A DNA stretch of 64,000 bases from Microvirga ossetica (lineage in GTDB: Bacteria; Pseudomonadota; Alphaproteobacteria; Rhizobiales; Beijerinckiaceae), in the NCBI RefSeq assembly GCF_002741015.1, contig NZ_CP016616.1, positions 2,203,501 through 2,267,500 on the forward strand, written 5' to 3'. A program made the position numbers and the translations under genes. Below are positions 28,753-38,473 of the stretch, piece by piece. How positions within the stretch are numbered: position 1 is the first letter of the stretch; the number at the start of each line of letters is the position of its first letter. The notes beneath the pieces were generated by a model, which was given only the letters and a program-made list of their open reading frames with translations, did not search any database and was not told where the DNA came from.

Positions 28753-29169
28753 ATGGCTTCCACGCATCATCACCACGGCCTCGAGGACCTGAACGAGACC
28801 CAGAAGCGGGTCCACCGGATCCTGTGCTCGGCGCAGAATCCGCTCTCGGCCTATGAGGTGCTCGACAAGATGCGGGGCAAGGGCGCTGTGACGCCGCCCA
28901 CGGTATATCGCTCCCTTGACAAGCTGATCGAGAAGGGCCTCGCCCACCGGCTCGAGAGCCTGAACGCCTATGTGGCCTGCAAGCACCCCCACCAGGAGCA
29001 CGACATGGCCGCCTTCGCCATCTGCGAGAGTTGCGGCCTCGTGCGGGAATTCACGGATCCGCATATCAGCGAGCGGCTGTCCCATTGGGGCGACGACAAT
29101 GCCTTTCATGCCAAGAAGGTGACCGTCGAGATCAGGGGCCTTTGCGACCTCTGCACCAAGCAGGCTTAG
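28753..29169 (+). CDS. zur: Zinc uptake regulator Zur (Fur family)
   Basis: 138 residues. A Fur-type winged helix (TPPTVYRSLDKLIEKGLAHRLE) is followed by a metal-binding dimer domain with CKHPHQEHD, the zinc pair CESC and a terminal CDLC. This arrangement of two CxxC pairs fits Zur better than Fur. Zur represses zinc uptake genes when zinc is sufficient; none of its usual targets (znuABC) are in the window. It stands alone with 115 bases upstream. Confidence 0.85.
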   Translation: MASTHHHHGLEDLNETQKRVHRILCSAQNPLSAYEVLDKMRGKGAVTPPTVYRSLDKLIEKGLAHRLESLNAYVACKHPHQEHDMAAFAICESCGLVREFTDPHISERLSHWGDDNAFHAKKVTVEIRGLCDLCTKQA

Positions 29170-29320
29170 GCCCCGGAACCTTTCGCCAATTTGATACGTT
29201 ACTACGTATTATAATCGCGCAAGCTGGGCCCTTCTTTGCCGGAACGCTCTCTTCCCTTTCGGAATATGCACAGCTGCAAGCACCTGCCGCAACGATAGCA
29301 CATTGTCAGCGACACATTTT

Positions 29321-29340
29321 ACCTATATGAATGTATAGGT
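29321..29340. promoter_or_regulatory. Palindrome before the Fur-like gene
   Basis: ACCTATA-TGAATG-TATAGGT has perfect 7-base arms, 24 bases before the ATG of the Fur-like gene. The AT-rich symmetric site suits autoregulation by a Fur-family dimer, but this is inferred from position only. Confidence 0.5.
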
Positions 29341-29364
29341 TCCGTAATAACAGGAGTGCGGCTC

Positions 29365-29817
29365 ATGAGCACCAAAGCCCTCAGGAAAGAAGAAGAGGAA
29401 AACCTCCTCCGTCGTGCAGACGATCTGTGCCGGCAGAACAATCTCAGGCTCACGCCGATTCGCGAGCGCGTCTATCGCGAGCTGGTCCAGAGCGGCGGTC
29501 CCGTCGGGGCCTACGATCTGGTCGACCGCCTGAGCAGCGAGAAGAAGCGCCTGGCTCCGGTGACGATCTACCGCGCGCTCGACTTCCTGCGCGATGCAGG
29601 CCTCGTCCACCGTCTGGCGACCCAGAACTCCTACGTCATCTCCCACGGCCAGCCGGACGTGAACGCGATGAAGATCATGTTCGTCGATTCGAAGACGGGC
29701 GAGACCATCGAAGTTCATTCGACCGAGGTCGCGGAAGCCGTGCGCAAGGCCGCCGAGCAGGCCGGCTTCCGGTCCGTGTCGCCGTTCATGGAAGTCGAGG
29801 GCGAGATCGCCCACTAG
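29365..29817 (+). CDS. Fur-family regulator lacking the usual metal ligands
   Basis: 150 residues. The N-terminal winged helix is clearly Fur-like (LRLTPIRERVYREL, then APVTIYRALDFLRDAGLVHRL). The dimer domain does not carry the HHHDH-type cluster or any CxxC pair: where metal ligands are expected the sequence reads VISHGQPDVNAMK, and the only cysteine is near residue 22. It may sense something other than free metal or need no metal. ATG 29365 has GGAG 8 bases upstream. A palindrome lies upstream. The gene is followed by an intergenic repeat and a terminator. Confidence 0.8.
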   Translation: MSTKALRKEEEENLLRRADDLCRQNNLRLTPIRERVYRELVQSGGPVGAYDLVDRLSSEKKRLAPVTIYRALDFLRDAGLVHRLATQNSYVISHGQPDVNAMKIMFVDSKTGETIEVHSTEVAEAVRKAAEQAGFRSVSPFMEVEGEIAH

Positions 29818-29818
29818 A

Positions 29819-29860
29819 GCATTTTTCGGCGAAGTGGATCCGGTTCGCCGTCAAAAATGC
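29819..29860. repeat. Rhizobiales-type intergenic hairpin repeat
   Basis: GCATTTTT-C-GGCGAA (29819-29833) pairs with TTCGCC-GTC-AAAAATGC (29844-29860) around GTGGATCCGG. The sequence starting AGAGCATTTTTCGGCGAAG resembles a family of short interspersed elements I know from Rhizobiales genomes, and a related element is at 35015-35120. It begins right after a stop codon. Confidence 0.6.
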
Positions 29861-29969
29861 GGCACATCAAGGAACAGAGATGATTCCACGCAAGTGGAAA
29901 CAGCTCTGACTTCAGAGCAGAAAGGCAGAGTCGGTTTTTAGATCCTGCCTTTCGAGACCAAAACTTAAA

Positions 29970-30000
29970 AGGCCGGGCATTGCCCGGCCTCTTCTTTTTC
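29970..30000. terminator. Bidirectional intrinsic terminator
   Basis: GGCCGGGC (29971-29978) and GCCCGGCC (29982-29989) form a perfect 8-bp GC stem. On the plus strand TCTTCTTTTTC follows; on the minus strand the stem is followed by TTTTAAGTTTT. It lies between the Fur-like gene and the convergent RND pump gene, so it can serve both. Confidence 0.85.
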
Positions 30001-30052
30001 TTGGCGCATCTGATCGGCCCCAAAACGGGAGCCACTTTTCACGTCCGGTGCT

Positions 30053-33000
30053 TTACTCCGCCGCCAGGGCCTGACGGTGAGGATGCTTCTCCTCGGCGCG
30101 GCTTGCGCGCACGGTTTCCTTCGAGATGAAGGTGTAGAACATCGGCACCACGAAGAGCGTGAAGACCGTGCCGATCGACATGCCCGACGCGATCACGAGG
30201 CCCATGGAGAAGCGTGCCGCGGCACCTGCGCCGCTGGCATAGAGCAGAGGCGCCACGCCGAGCACCATGGCGGCGGTGGTCATGAGGATCGGGCGAAGAC
30301 GGACGCGCGCCGCTTCCTCGATCGCCTCGCGCTTGCTGACCCCGTGCTTCTCCTTCTGCTCGTTGGCGAACTCCACCATCAGGATGCCGTGCTTGGTGAT
30401 CAGTCCCACCAGGGTGATCAAGCCGACCTGCGTGTAGATGTTGAGAGTCGCCAGACCGAGATTCAGGAAGATCATGGCGCCGAACATGGAGAGCGGCACC
30501 GACATCATGATGATGAACGGATCGCGGAAGCTCTCGAACTGCGCCGCCAGCACCAGATAGATCACGATGACCGCAAGGCCGAAGGCGAGGAAGATCGAGC
30601 TTCCTTCCTGGATCTCCAGGCGCGACTGGCCGGAATAATCCTCGTAGAAGCCCTGAGGCATGACCTCCTTGCCGATCGCGCGCAGGGTCGCCAGGCCTTC
30701 CGACGTGGTCACGCCGGGCAGCGGCAGCGCCGAGACGGTCGCCGAGTTGAGCTGGTTGAACTGCTCGATGACCGCCGGTGCCGCATCCGTCTTGATGCTC
30801 ACGAGCGCGGAGAGCGGAACCATGGAGCCGTCGGAGGCCCGGACATAGTACTCGGCCAAGCGCTCCGGATTCAGGCGGTCTTGCTGCCGGACCTGGCTCA
30901 CCACATCGTAGCTCCGGCTGTCGCGGTCAAACTTCGAGATCGGCGCGCCGCCGACGAGAGCGCCGAGCGTGGTGCCGATCTCCGAGACCGGCACGCCGAG
31001 AGCGGCGGCCCGGTCGCGATCCACGGTGATGCGGGCCCGCGGCGTCTCGTAGGAGATCGAGTTCTGAACGACGATGAACTTGCCGGACTTCATCGCGCGC
31101 TGGCGAATCTGCTCGGCCACTTCATAGGCCTGGGACGAATCGCCGATGGTGCGCAGCACGTACTGGATCGGCAGGCCGTCGCCGCCACCGGGCAGAGACG
31201 GCGGCGCGAAGGCGAAGGCCTGCACGCCGGCATTCTCGTTCAGGAGGTTCTGGATCTCCTGCTTGGTCGCGGCCCCTTTCTTCTCGCGCTCGCTCCACTC
31301 CTTCAGCTTGAAGCCGAAGAAGCCGCCGCCACCACCGTCGATGCCGACGATCAGGAAGCTGTCGTCGATCTCGGGGATCTTCTCGCCCGCATTGGTGAAC
31401 TGCTTGGAGAAGAGCTGCGTGTAATCGGCGGTCGCGTATTTCGGCGTGTTGAGGATGCCGAGATAGGCGCCCTGATCCTCTTCCGGCGCGAGCTCGGAGG
31501 ACGTCTTGGTGAACAGGAACACCGTGGTGCCGAGGAGAACGGCGACGATGACGAGCGTCACGCCGCGGTAATCCAGCGAACCCTTGAGGCGCCTTCCATA
31601 CCAGTTCTCGAGCCGCGTGAAGGTGCGGTCCACGAAGGCGGCGAACCGGCCTTGAGCGCCATGAGGCTTCAGCAGCTTCGACGACATCATCGGCGAGAGC
31701 GTGATCGCGACGATACCGGAGATGATCACCGAGCCTGCGAGCGTGAAGGCGAACTCCCTGAAGAGCGAGCCGGTCAAGCCCGTCGTGAAGCCGATCGGCG
31801 CATAGACGGCCGCGAGCGTGATGGTCATGGAGACGATCGGAAGGAAGATTTCCTTCATGCCCACGATGGCCGCATCGACAGGCTTCAAACCCTCCTCGAT
31901 GTGACGGTGGATGTTCTCCAGCACCACGATGGCGTCGTCGACCACGAGACCGATGGCGAGCACCATCGCCAGCAGGGTCAGGAGGTTGATCGAGTAGCCG
32001 AGCGCATACAGGAAGAAGCACACGCCGATGAGCGAGAGCGGGATCGTCACGATGGGGATCAGCACCGAGCGGAAGGAGCCCAGGAACAGCAGGATCACGA
32101 CCACGACGATGAGCGCCGCTTCGCCGATGGTCTTGAACACTTCCTCGATGGAAGCCGAGATGAAGTTCGAAGCGTCGTAGACGATCTCCACGTTCATGCC
32201 CTTGGGCAGAGTCGGACGGATCGCATCGATCTCCTTCGTGACCTCGGCGGCGGTGGTCAGCGGATTGGCGGACGGCGTCGGCGTGATGCCGATGAAGGTG
32301 CCCTGGCTACCGTTGAAGCTGACGATGGTGTCGGTGCTCTCGGGGCCAAGCTCCACATCCGCCACGTCGCGCAGGCGCACGAGCTGATCGCCCTCGGACC
32401 GGATCGGCAGCATGCCGAAGGTCTCCGGCGTCTGCAGCGTGGTCTGCATGTCGAGCCTGTAGGCCACGTATTCGCTCTGCGTCTTGCCGGGAGCTGCGAG
32501 GAAGTTGTTGGCGTTGATCGCCTGGACGACGTCGCCTGCCGTGACGCCGCGGGCGGCGAGGCGCACCGGGTCGAGCCACACGCGCATGGAAAAATCGCGC
32601 CCGCCGAGGATCTCGGCATTGCCGACGCCGTCGAGCGTGGCGAAGCGCGGCTGCACCACGCGGGTGAGGAATTCGGAGACCTGCTCCGGATTCATCTCCG
32701 TGCTGCCGAAGGTGATGTACATGAGGGCGAAGCTCTGGCCCGTGCCCTTCATGATCACCGGATCCTCGGCCTCCGAGGGAAGCTGCGCGCGCACCTGCTG
32801 CACCTTCGCGGTGACTTCGGTGAGCGCCGCATTCGGATCGGTGTTCAGGCGCATGCGCACGGAGACCGTGCTGATGCCGAGGCGGCTCTGCGTCGTGACG
32901 TAATCCACGCCTTCCGCACTCGAGACGGACTTGGCGATGGGCGTGCTGATGAAGCCCTGGATCAGGTCGGCGCTTGCGCCCGTATAGGTCGTCGTGATCG

Positions 33001-33136
33001 TGATCGTGGTTTCCTCGACCTCGGGATACTGACGCACCTGGAGGTTCATCAGACCCTGCGCACCGAGCAGCAGGATCAGGAGGCTCACCACCATCGACAA
33101 GACGGGGCGGCGGATGAAAAGTTCAGTAAAACTCAT
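30053..33136 (-). CDS. RND multidrug efflux pump, inner-membrane transporter (HAE1)
   Basis: 1027 residues with the RND layout: one N-terminal helix (MSFTELFIRRPVLSMVVSLLIL), a large periplasmic loop, helices 2-6, a second periplasmic loop and helices 8-12. Helix 4 has the proton-relay aspartate pair in IGLVVDDAIVV. The sequence QYPEVEETTITITTTYTGASADLI is typical of the hydrophobe/amphiphile family. It exports drugs or other amphiphiles using the proton gradient, together with the adaptor encoded 9 bases upstream. No outer-membrane channel gene is in the operon, so a TolC-like protein from elsewhere is needed. Confidence 0.95.
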   Translation of the reverse strand: MSFTELFIRRPVLSMVVSLLILLLGAQGLMNLQVRQYPEVEETTITITTTYTGASADLIQGFISTPIAKSVSSAEGVDYVTTQSRLGISTVSVRMRLNTDPNAALTEVTAKVQQVRAQLPSEAEDPVIMKGTGQSFALMYITFGSTEMNPEQVSEFLTRVVQPRFATLDGVGNAEILGGRDFSMRVWLDPVRLAARGVTAGDVVQAINANNFLAAPGKTQSEYVAYRLDMQTTLQTPETFGMLPIRSEGDQLVRLRDVADVELGPESTDTIVSFNGSQGTFIGITPTPSANPLTTAAEVTKEIDAIRPTLPKGMNVEIVYDASNFISASIEEVFKTIGEAALIVVVVILLFLGSFRSVLIPIVTIPLSLIGVCFFLYALGYSINLLTLLAMVLAIGLVVDDAIVVLENIHRHIEEGLKPVDAAIVGMKEIFLPIVSMTITLAAVYAPIGFTTGLTGSLFREFAFTLAGSVIISGIVAITLSPMMSSKLLKPHGAQGRFAAFVDRTFTRLENWYGRRLKGSLDYRGVTLVIVAVLLGTTVFLFTKTSSELAPEEDQGAYLGILNTPKYATADYTQLFSKQFTNAGEKIPEIDDSFLIVGIDGGGGGFFGFKLKEWSEREKKGAATKQEIQNLLNENAGVQAFAFAPPSLPGGGDGLPIQYVLRTIGDSSQAYEVAEQIRQRAMKSGKFIVVQNSISYETPRARITVDRDRAAALGVPVSEIGTTLGALVGGAPISKFDRDSRSYDVVSQVRQQDRLNPERLAEYYVRASDGSMVPLSALVSIKTDAAPAVIEQFNQLNSATVSALPLPGVTTSEGLATLRAIGKEVMPQGFYEDYSGQSRLEIQEGSSIFLAFGLAVIVIYLVLAAQFESFRDPFIIMMSVPLSMFGAMIFLNLGLATLNIYTQVGLITLVGLITKHGILMVEFANEQKEKHGVSKREAIEEAARVRLRPILMTTAAMVLGVAPLLYASGAGAAARFSMGLVIASGMSIGTVFTLFVVPMFYTFISKETVRASRAEEKHPHRQALAAE

Positions 33137-33145
33137 GGCTGATGC

Positions 33146-34279
33146 CTATTGCCCGCTCGCGAGCTTCGACGTGTCGAGCTTCGTCACATCGATGGAATTG
33201 TCGATCTTGACGGTCGCACCGGATTGCAGCTTGTTCTGCCCGGAAGCGACCACCTGCTGACCCGCGTTCACGCCGGAGACGATCTCGAGAGCGCCGCCAC
33301 GACGACGGCCGGTCTTCACGAAGACCTGCTTGGCGACCTGGATCGCCTTGCCGTCACGCTGCTCCTCGTCGATCGTGTAGACGTAATCGCCGTAGAGGCT
33401 GGCGATCACCGCCGTCTGCGGCACGGTCATGACGTTGGGCTGCTCCGGCAGGACCGCCTCCACATGGAGGAACTGACCCGGAAGGATCGCCCCGTCCTTG
33501 TTGTTTTCGACGATGGCCTGGACTGCGACGAGCCGTGTCTTCGGATCGACGCGCGGATCCTTGCCGGTGACGTGTCCCTTGAAGGGGAGATTGCCCTCGG
33601 TCGTGCCGACGCGGACTTCCTGGCCGAGCTTGATCTCGCTCGCGCGCTGCTCCGGCACCGTGAAGTCAACCTTCATGGACGAGAGGTCCTGGAAGCTCGC
33701 AATGACGGTTCCCGGCTGGAGATACTGGCCCACATCGATGCGCGGAATGCCGATGACGCCGGAGAACGGCGCCTTGAGAGCCTTCTGCTCGATGGTCGCC
33801 TGAATGCGGGCGAGACGGGAGCGGGCTGCGGCGAGCAGAGCGCTCGCCTGATCGAGGTTGGCCTCCGTGCCGTAGCCGCGGGTCGACAGGGTCCGGGCGC
33901 GCTCGAAGCTGCTTTCGGCCGTCTTCACGGCCGCCTGCACGTCCTGGACGTCGGCGCGCTCGATCGTGTCGTCGAGCTGCACCAGGACCTCGCCCTGGCG
34001 AACCTCCTGGTTGGCCTTGAATTTGATCTCGCTCACGATGCCCGCGATCTCGAAGGCGAGCTCCACGCCGTTGGCGGCCTTGGCCGTGCCGATGGCGCCG
34101 ATGCTCGGCGTCCATGTCTTCGCCTCGACCTTGGCAGCCGAGATCGTCTGCGGCGGCGGCTGCATGGTCGCGAAGAACTGGGTGATCATCTTGTCGCGGA
34201 AAAAGTTGAACCAGATCAGGCCGGCGCACAGCCCGACCGCAAGAAGGAACACGAGACCAACAACAATACGCCGTTTCAT
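33146..34279 (-). CDS. RND efflux periplasmic adaptor (MFP)
   Basis: 377 residues. One N-terminal helix (about 6-27) anchors the protein. The lipoyl/hairpin region contains ANQEVRQGEVLVQLDD and a coiled hairpin (about 105-165), followed by KAPFSGVIGIPRIDVGQYLQPG, a typical adaptor beta-barrel strand. It bridges the pump and an outer-membrane channel. First gene of the two-gene operon; the divergent TetR gene and its operator lie 157 bases upstream. Confidence 0.95.
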   Translation of the reverse strand: MKRRIVVGLVFLLAVGLCAGLIWFNFFRDKMITQFFATMQPPPQTISAAKVEAKTWTPSIGAIGTAKAANGVELAFEIAGIVSEIKFKANQEVRQGEVLVQLDDTIERADVQDVQAAVKTAESSFERARTLSTRGYGTEANLDQASALLAAARSRLARIQATIEQKALKAPFSGVIGIPRIDVGQYLQPGTVIASFQDLSSMKVDFTVPEQRASEIKLGQEVRVGTTEGNLPFKGHVTGKDPRVDPKTRLVAVQAIVENNKDGAILPGQFLHVEAVLPEQPNVMTVPQTAVIASLYGDYVYTIDEEQRDGKAIQVAKQVFVKTGRRRGGALEIVSGVNAGQQVVASGQNKLQSGATVKIDNSIDVTKLDTSKLASGQ

Positions 34280-34387
34280 AGGCTATTTCCGAGATTCCGA
34301 ACCCATATCAACGGGTTCTTATACGATAAGGGGGTGCGGCATTAACGCGGCTATCCCTTGACGCCAATACCGTGGAGGCATTTATAT

Positions 34388-34401
34388 ACCGTCTGGACGG
34401 T
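34388..34401. promoter_or_regulatory. TetR-type operator between tetR and efflux genes
   Basis: ACCGTCTGGACGGT has perfect 6-base arms around TG, and the flanking TATA/TTTA extends the symmetry. It lies 34 bases before the TetR start and 109 bases from the efflux start, in the shared promoter region. TetR-family proteins controlling RND pumps often use sites of this form. Confidence 0.7.
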
Positions 34402-34435
34402 TTAGTTGCAAGTGCGCCTGCGCACAAGACAAGAG

Positions 34436-35014
34436 ATGCAGATGCTGTTTCCCAATGCCCGAGGCCGCAAGAGTTCCCGGGAAAAGATCCTCGATGCGGC
34501 GGCAGAGCTTGTAGCCGAAATCGGCGCCGGACGGCTGACTCTCGAAGCCGTTGCCGAGAAAGCCGGGCTCAGCAAGGGCGGGCTTCTTTATAACTTTCCG
34601 ACCAAAGATGCGCTGCTGCAGGCCATGATCCAGCGCATGATCGACCAGGTCACGGCCGAGAAGCAAGCGCTGCGCGAAACCGCTGTGCCGGGGCCGAACC
34701 TGGAGGCACGGGTCGTCACCAAGACCCTGCTCAATATCTGCTGCGGCGGCAAGATGCAGGAATTCGCCACCGGCATGATGGTCGCCACGGCCGAGAACCC
34801 GCGCCTCCTCGACCCGGTGCGCGAGGTGATCAACACCACCCTCGACCAGCTGAAGACCACCTCGGACGATCTCGACGCGGCCCTGCTCGGCTGGCTCGCG
34901 ACGGAGGGCCTCAGCAATCTCGAGATGCACAATCTCAGCCCGTTCTCGGAAGCCGATCGCGACCGGATCGTCAGCGCCATCGACCGCCTCGTCGTCAAGG
35001 GCATCGCCGAATAG
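34436..35014 (+). CDS. TetR-family repressor of the efflux operon
   Basis: 192 residues. The helix-turn-helix is typical: SREKILDAAAELVAEIG, then LTLEAVAEKAGLSKGGLLYNFPTKDALL. The rest is an all-helical ligand and dimer domain. It is divergent from the RND operon with a palindromic site between them, so it probably represses both. ATG 34436 was chosen; a second ATG at 34442 is possible, and an in-frame TTG at 34406 would sit almost on the operator. Confidence 0.9.
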   Translation: MQMLFPNARGRKSSREKILDAAAELVAEIGAGRLTLEAVAEKAGLSKGGLLYNFPTKDALLQAMIQRMIDQVTAEKQALRETAVPGPNLEARVVTKTLLNICCGGKMQEFATGMMVATAENPRLLDPVREVINTTLDQLKTTSDDLDAALLGWLATEGLSNLEMHNLSPFSEADRDRIVSAIDRLVVKGIAE

Positions 35015-35120
35015 AGCATCGGATTGGCTTGCGCATCGTTAAACGCGGAAAATCGGACCCACTTTTCACTGGCGTGGCCCTTCGGGTCGCTGACGCGGCC
35101 CTCTGGGTCCGCACGATGCA
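35015..35120. repeat. Interspersed intergenic repeat, related to the 29.8 kb copy
   Basis: This gap begins AGAGCATCGGATTGGC and ends GTCCGCACGATGC, so its ends are inverted (GCATCG/CGATGC). It contains GGAAAATCGGACCCACTTTTC, a phrase I know from Rhizobiales intergenic elements. A short related piece with AGCCACTTTTCACGTCCGGTGC lies near 30030. The gap holds no gene. Confidence 0.5.
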
Positions 35121-35133
35121 CTAGCCGCCTGTC

Positions 35134-36315
35134 TCAGGCCATCCAGGACGGATCGCTCAAAACCTCATTCGTATGCTCCCCGAGGCGCGGCGACGGCCGC
35201 TGTGCCGTCATCGGCTGCCCATCCATGACGATGGGCGAGCGGACGGAGGGGATTGCCCCGCCCCTGGCTGCCTCGGAGGGAAGGTCGATCTTCATGCCGC
35301 GGGCAATCACCTGCGGATCGGCGAAGACATCCGCCACCGTATTGATCGGTCCTGCCGGGACGCCCTGCTTTTCCAGGGCCGACAGCAGATCCTTGCGGGT
35401 GAAAGCCAGCGTCAGCCCGGTCAGCAGCGGCGCGAGCTCGGCCCGGTGCCCGACCCGGCCGGCATTGCTCCTGAAGCGCTCGTCCTGCGCCAGTTCGGGC
35501 CGGCCGAGAACGGCCACGAGGCGGCCGAACTGCCCGTCATTGCCCACCGCCACGATCACATGGCCGTCGGCCACCGGAAACACCTGGTAGGGCACGATGT
35601 TGGGATGGGCATTGCCCATGCGCCGAGGAGCCTTGCCCGAGGCCAGATAGTTCATGGCCTGGTTGGCGAGCACGCTCGTCTGCACGTCGAGGAGCGCCAT
35701 GTCGAGATGCGCGCCCTCCCCCGTGGCGTCGCGTTTGCGAAGCGCCGCGAGGATGCCGACGACCGAATAGACCCCGGTGAAGATGTCCACATAGGCTACG
35801 CCGATCTTCTGCGGCTCGCCGTCCGGATCGCCGGTCAGGTCCATGATGCCGCCCATGCCCTGGATCATGAAATCGTAGCCGGCGCGGGAGGCGTAGGGCC
35901 CGTCCTGGCCGAAGCCCGTGATCGAGCAATAGACGAGGCGCGGGTTGACCTGTTTCAGGCTCGCGTAGTCGAGCCCGTATTTCTTCAGGCCGCCGACCTT
36001 GAAGTTCTCGATGACGACGTCCGCATGGGCAGCAAGCTTGCGCACGAGTTCCTGCCCCTCGGGCGTCTCGAAATCGGCGGCGATGGAGCGCTTGCCGCGG
36101 TTGCAGGAATGAAAATAGGCAGCGGAGAGATCGCCGCCGTCTTCTGCCTCGACGAAGGGTGGTCCCCAGGCCCGGGTGTCGTCGCCCGCTCCCGGCCGCT
36201 CGACCTTCACCACATCGGCGCCGAGATCGGCCAGCAGCTGGCCGACCCAGGGACCGGCGAGGATGCGCGCGAGTTCGAGGACTTTCAGGCCTTCGAGCGG
36301 TTTCATAGGGCTCAA
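35134..36315 (-). CDS. CaiB/BaiF CoA-transferase, probably glutarate CoA-transferase
   Basis: 393 residues, the usual family III length. Motifs include LEGLKVLELARILAGPW at the start, ADVVKVERPGAGDDTR, VIENFKVGGLKKYGLDY, SITGFGQDGPY and LDMALLDVQT, whose aspartate matches the catalytic Asp of formyl-CoA transferase. With glutaryl-CoA dehydrogenase in the same operon, succinyl-CoA:glutarate CoA transfer is the best guess: it would make glutaryl-CoA for GcdH. It overlaps the DapB-like gene by 4 bases. Confidence 0.8.
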   Translation of the reverse strand: MSPMKPLEGLKVLELARILAGPWVGQLLADLGADVVKVERPGAGDDTRAWGPPFVEAEDGGDLSAAYFHSCNRGKRSIAADFETPEGQELVRKLAAHADVVIENFKVGGLKKYGLDYASLKQVNPRLVYCSITGFGQDGPYASRAGYDFMIQGMGGIMDLTGDPDGEPQKIGVAYVDIFTGVYSVVGILAALRKRDATGEGAHLDMALLDVQTSVLANQAMNYLASGKAPRRMGNAHPNIVPYQVFPVADGHVIVAVGNDGQFGRLVAVLGRPELAQDERFRSNAGRVGHRAELAPLLTGLTLAFTRKDLLSALEKQGVPAGPINTVADVFADPQVIARGMKIDLPSEAARGGAIPSVRSPIVMDGQPMTAQRPSPRLGEHTNEVLSDPSWMA

Positions 36316-37118
36316 TCCATCACCGCATCGAGGCCGCGCTTCAACCCGATGAAGGACAGGACGCGACGGGCCGCGAGCAGCGTGCCGGCCACGTAGGGAG
36401 CAGCCGATGAACCGGCATCGTGACGGATCACGAGCCGCTCGTTGTCGGCTCCGAACACCGCCTCGCAGGAGAGCACAAAGGACGGCATGCGCAGGGAATG
36501 GACCTGCACCGGCTCCCTGGTCCCAAGCGCACCGCCGCGGGTCTCCTGCACGCCGACCAGCTCATGCGGCGGCTTCGACGTTGCGGACTGGCGCACCTCG
36601 CTGAGCAGTTCCGCCAGTTCGCGCGCCGTCCCGGAGGGTGTATCGGGCTTTTTCGCGGAGGCGTAGTCGATGACCTCCACATCCGACACATAGCGGGCCG
36701 CCTCCAGGGCAAACCGGCGCAGCAGCGTCGCCGTAATCGAAAAGTTGCCGGCAGCGAGCACGCCGCGCTCGGCCTTGAGCGCCTGACGGTCGATCTCCGC
36801 ATAATCTTCCGCCGAGAGGCCGGACGTGCCGACGATCACGTGGCGGCGATGCGCCAGAGCCGTCAGGGCATGCGCCTTGACGACCCCGGGCTTGGTGTAA
36901 TCGATCACCACGTCGGAAGGAGCTTTCAGAGCCTCTTCCAAGGTGGCGCTGACCTGAACGCCGAGACGGGGGAGACCAGCCGCCTCGCCCGCATCCTGCC
37001 CTGCCGCGCTGCGGCTGACCGCGCCCGCCAGCTTGAGATCGCCCGAGGCGGCGATTGCCGCGACGAGAGCTTTGCCGACCCAACCGGTCGAGCCGACCAA
37101 GGTGATCCGAAGTGACAT
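36312..37118 (-). CDS. DapB-like reductase lacking the catalytic histidine pair
   Basis: 268 residues with the dihydrodipicolinate reductase layout: a Rossmann-like start RITLVGSTGWVGKALV, VIVGTSGLS (about 94-102), GNFSITATLL (124-133) and KPDTPSGTA (157-165). In E. coli DapB the active-site stretch has His159, His160 and Lys163. Here the aligned positions are Ala153, Ser154 and Lys157, so the histidines are missing. Location inside a glutaryl-CoA operon suggests a role in lysine or glutarate breakdown or a related reduction, not lysine synthesis. It is 17 bases after gcdH and overlaps the CoA-transferase gene. Confidence 0.75.
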   Translation of the reverse strand: MSLRITLVGSTGWVGKALVAAIAASGDLKLAGAVSRSAAGQDAGEAAGLPRLGVQVSATLEEALKAPSDVVIDYTKPGVVKAHALTALAHRRHVIVGTSGLSAEDYAEIDRQALKAERGVLAAGNFSITATLLRRFALEAARYVSDVEVIDYASAKKPDTPSGTARELAELLSEVRQSATSKPPHELVGVQETRGGALGTREPVQVHSLRMPSFVLSCEAVFGADNERLVIRHDAGSSAAPYVAGTLLAARRVLSFIGLKRGLDAVMD

Positions 37119-37135
37119 GAGCTACCAGCCTTCTC

Positions 37136-38332
<1,197 letters not shown>

Positions 38333-38473
38333 GACGATCATCCTTCCCAAAGAGTGTGGGGTCAGCCGCTCAGGCTAACCAAAGCCATTGAAATTGACCG
38401 GCAAAATCGCGCTGGACAGGCCAAATGTAAATCGACATCTTCGCAGCAGGTTATTCTCAACCGGAATGAACGT

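Noticed and set aside
30077..33142. Plus-strand open frame of 1021 residues opposite the RND pump
   Set aside because: The RND protein on the minus strand is unmistakable; the antisense translation is charged low-complexity sequence.
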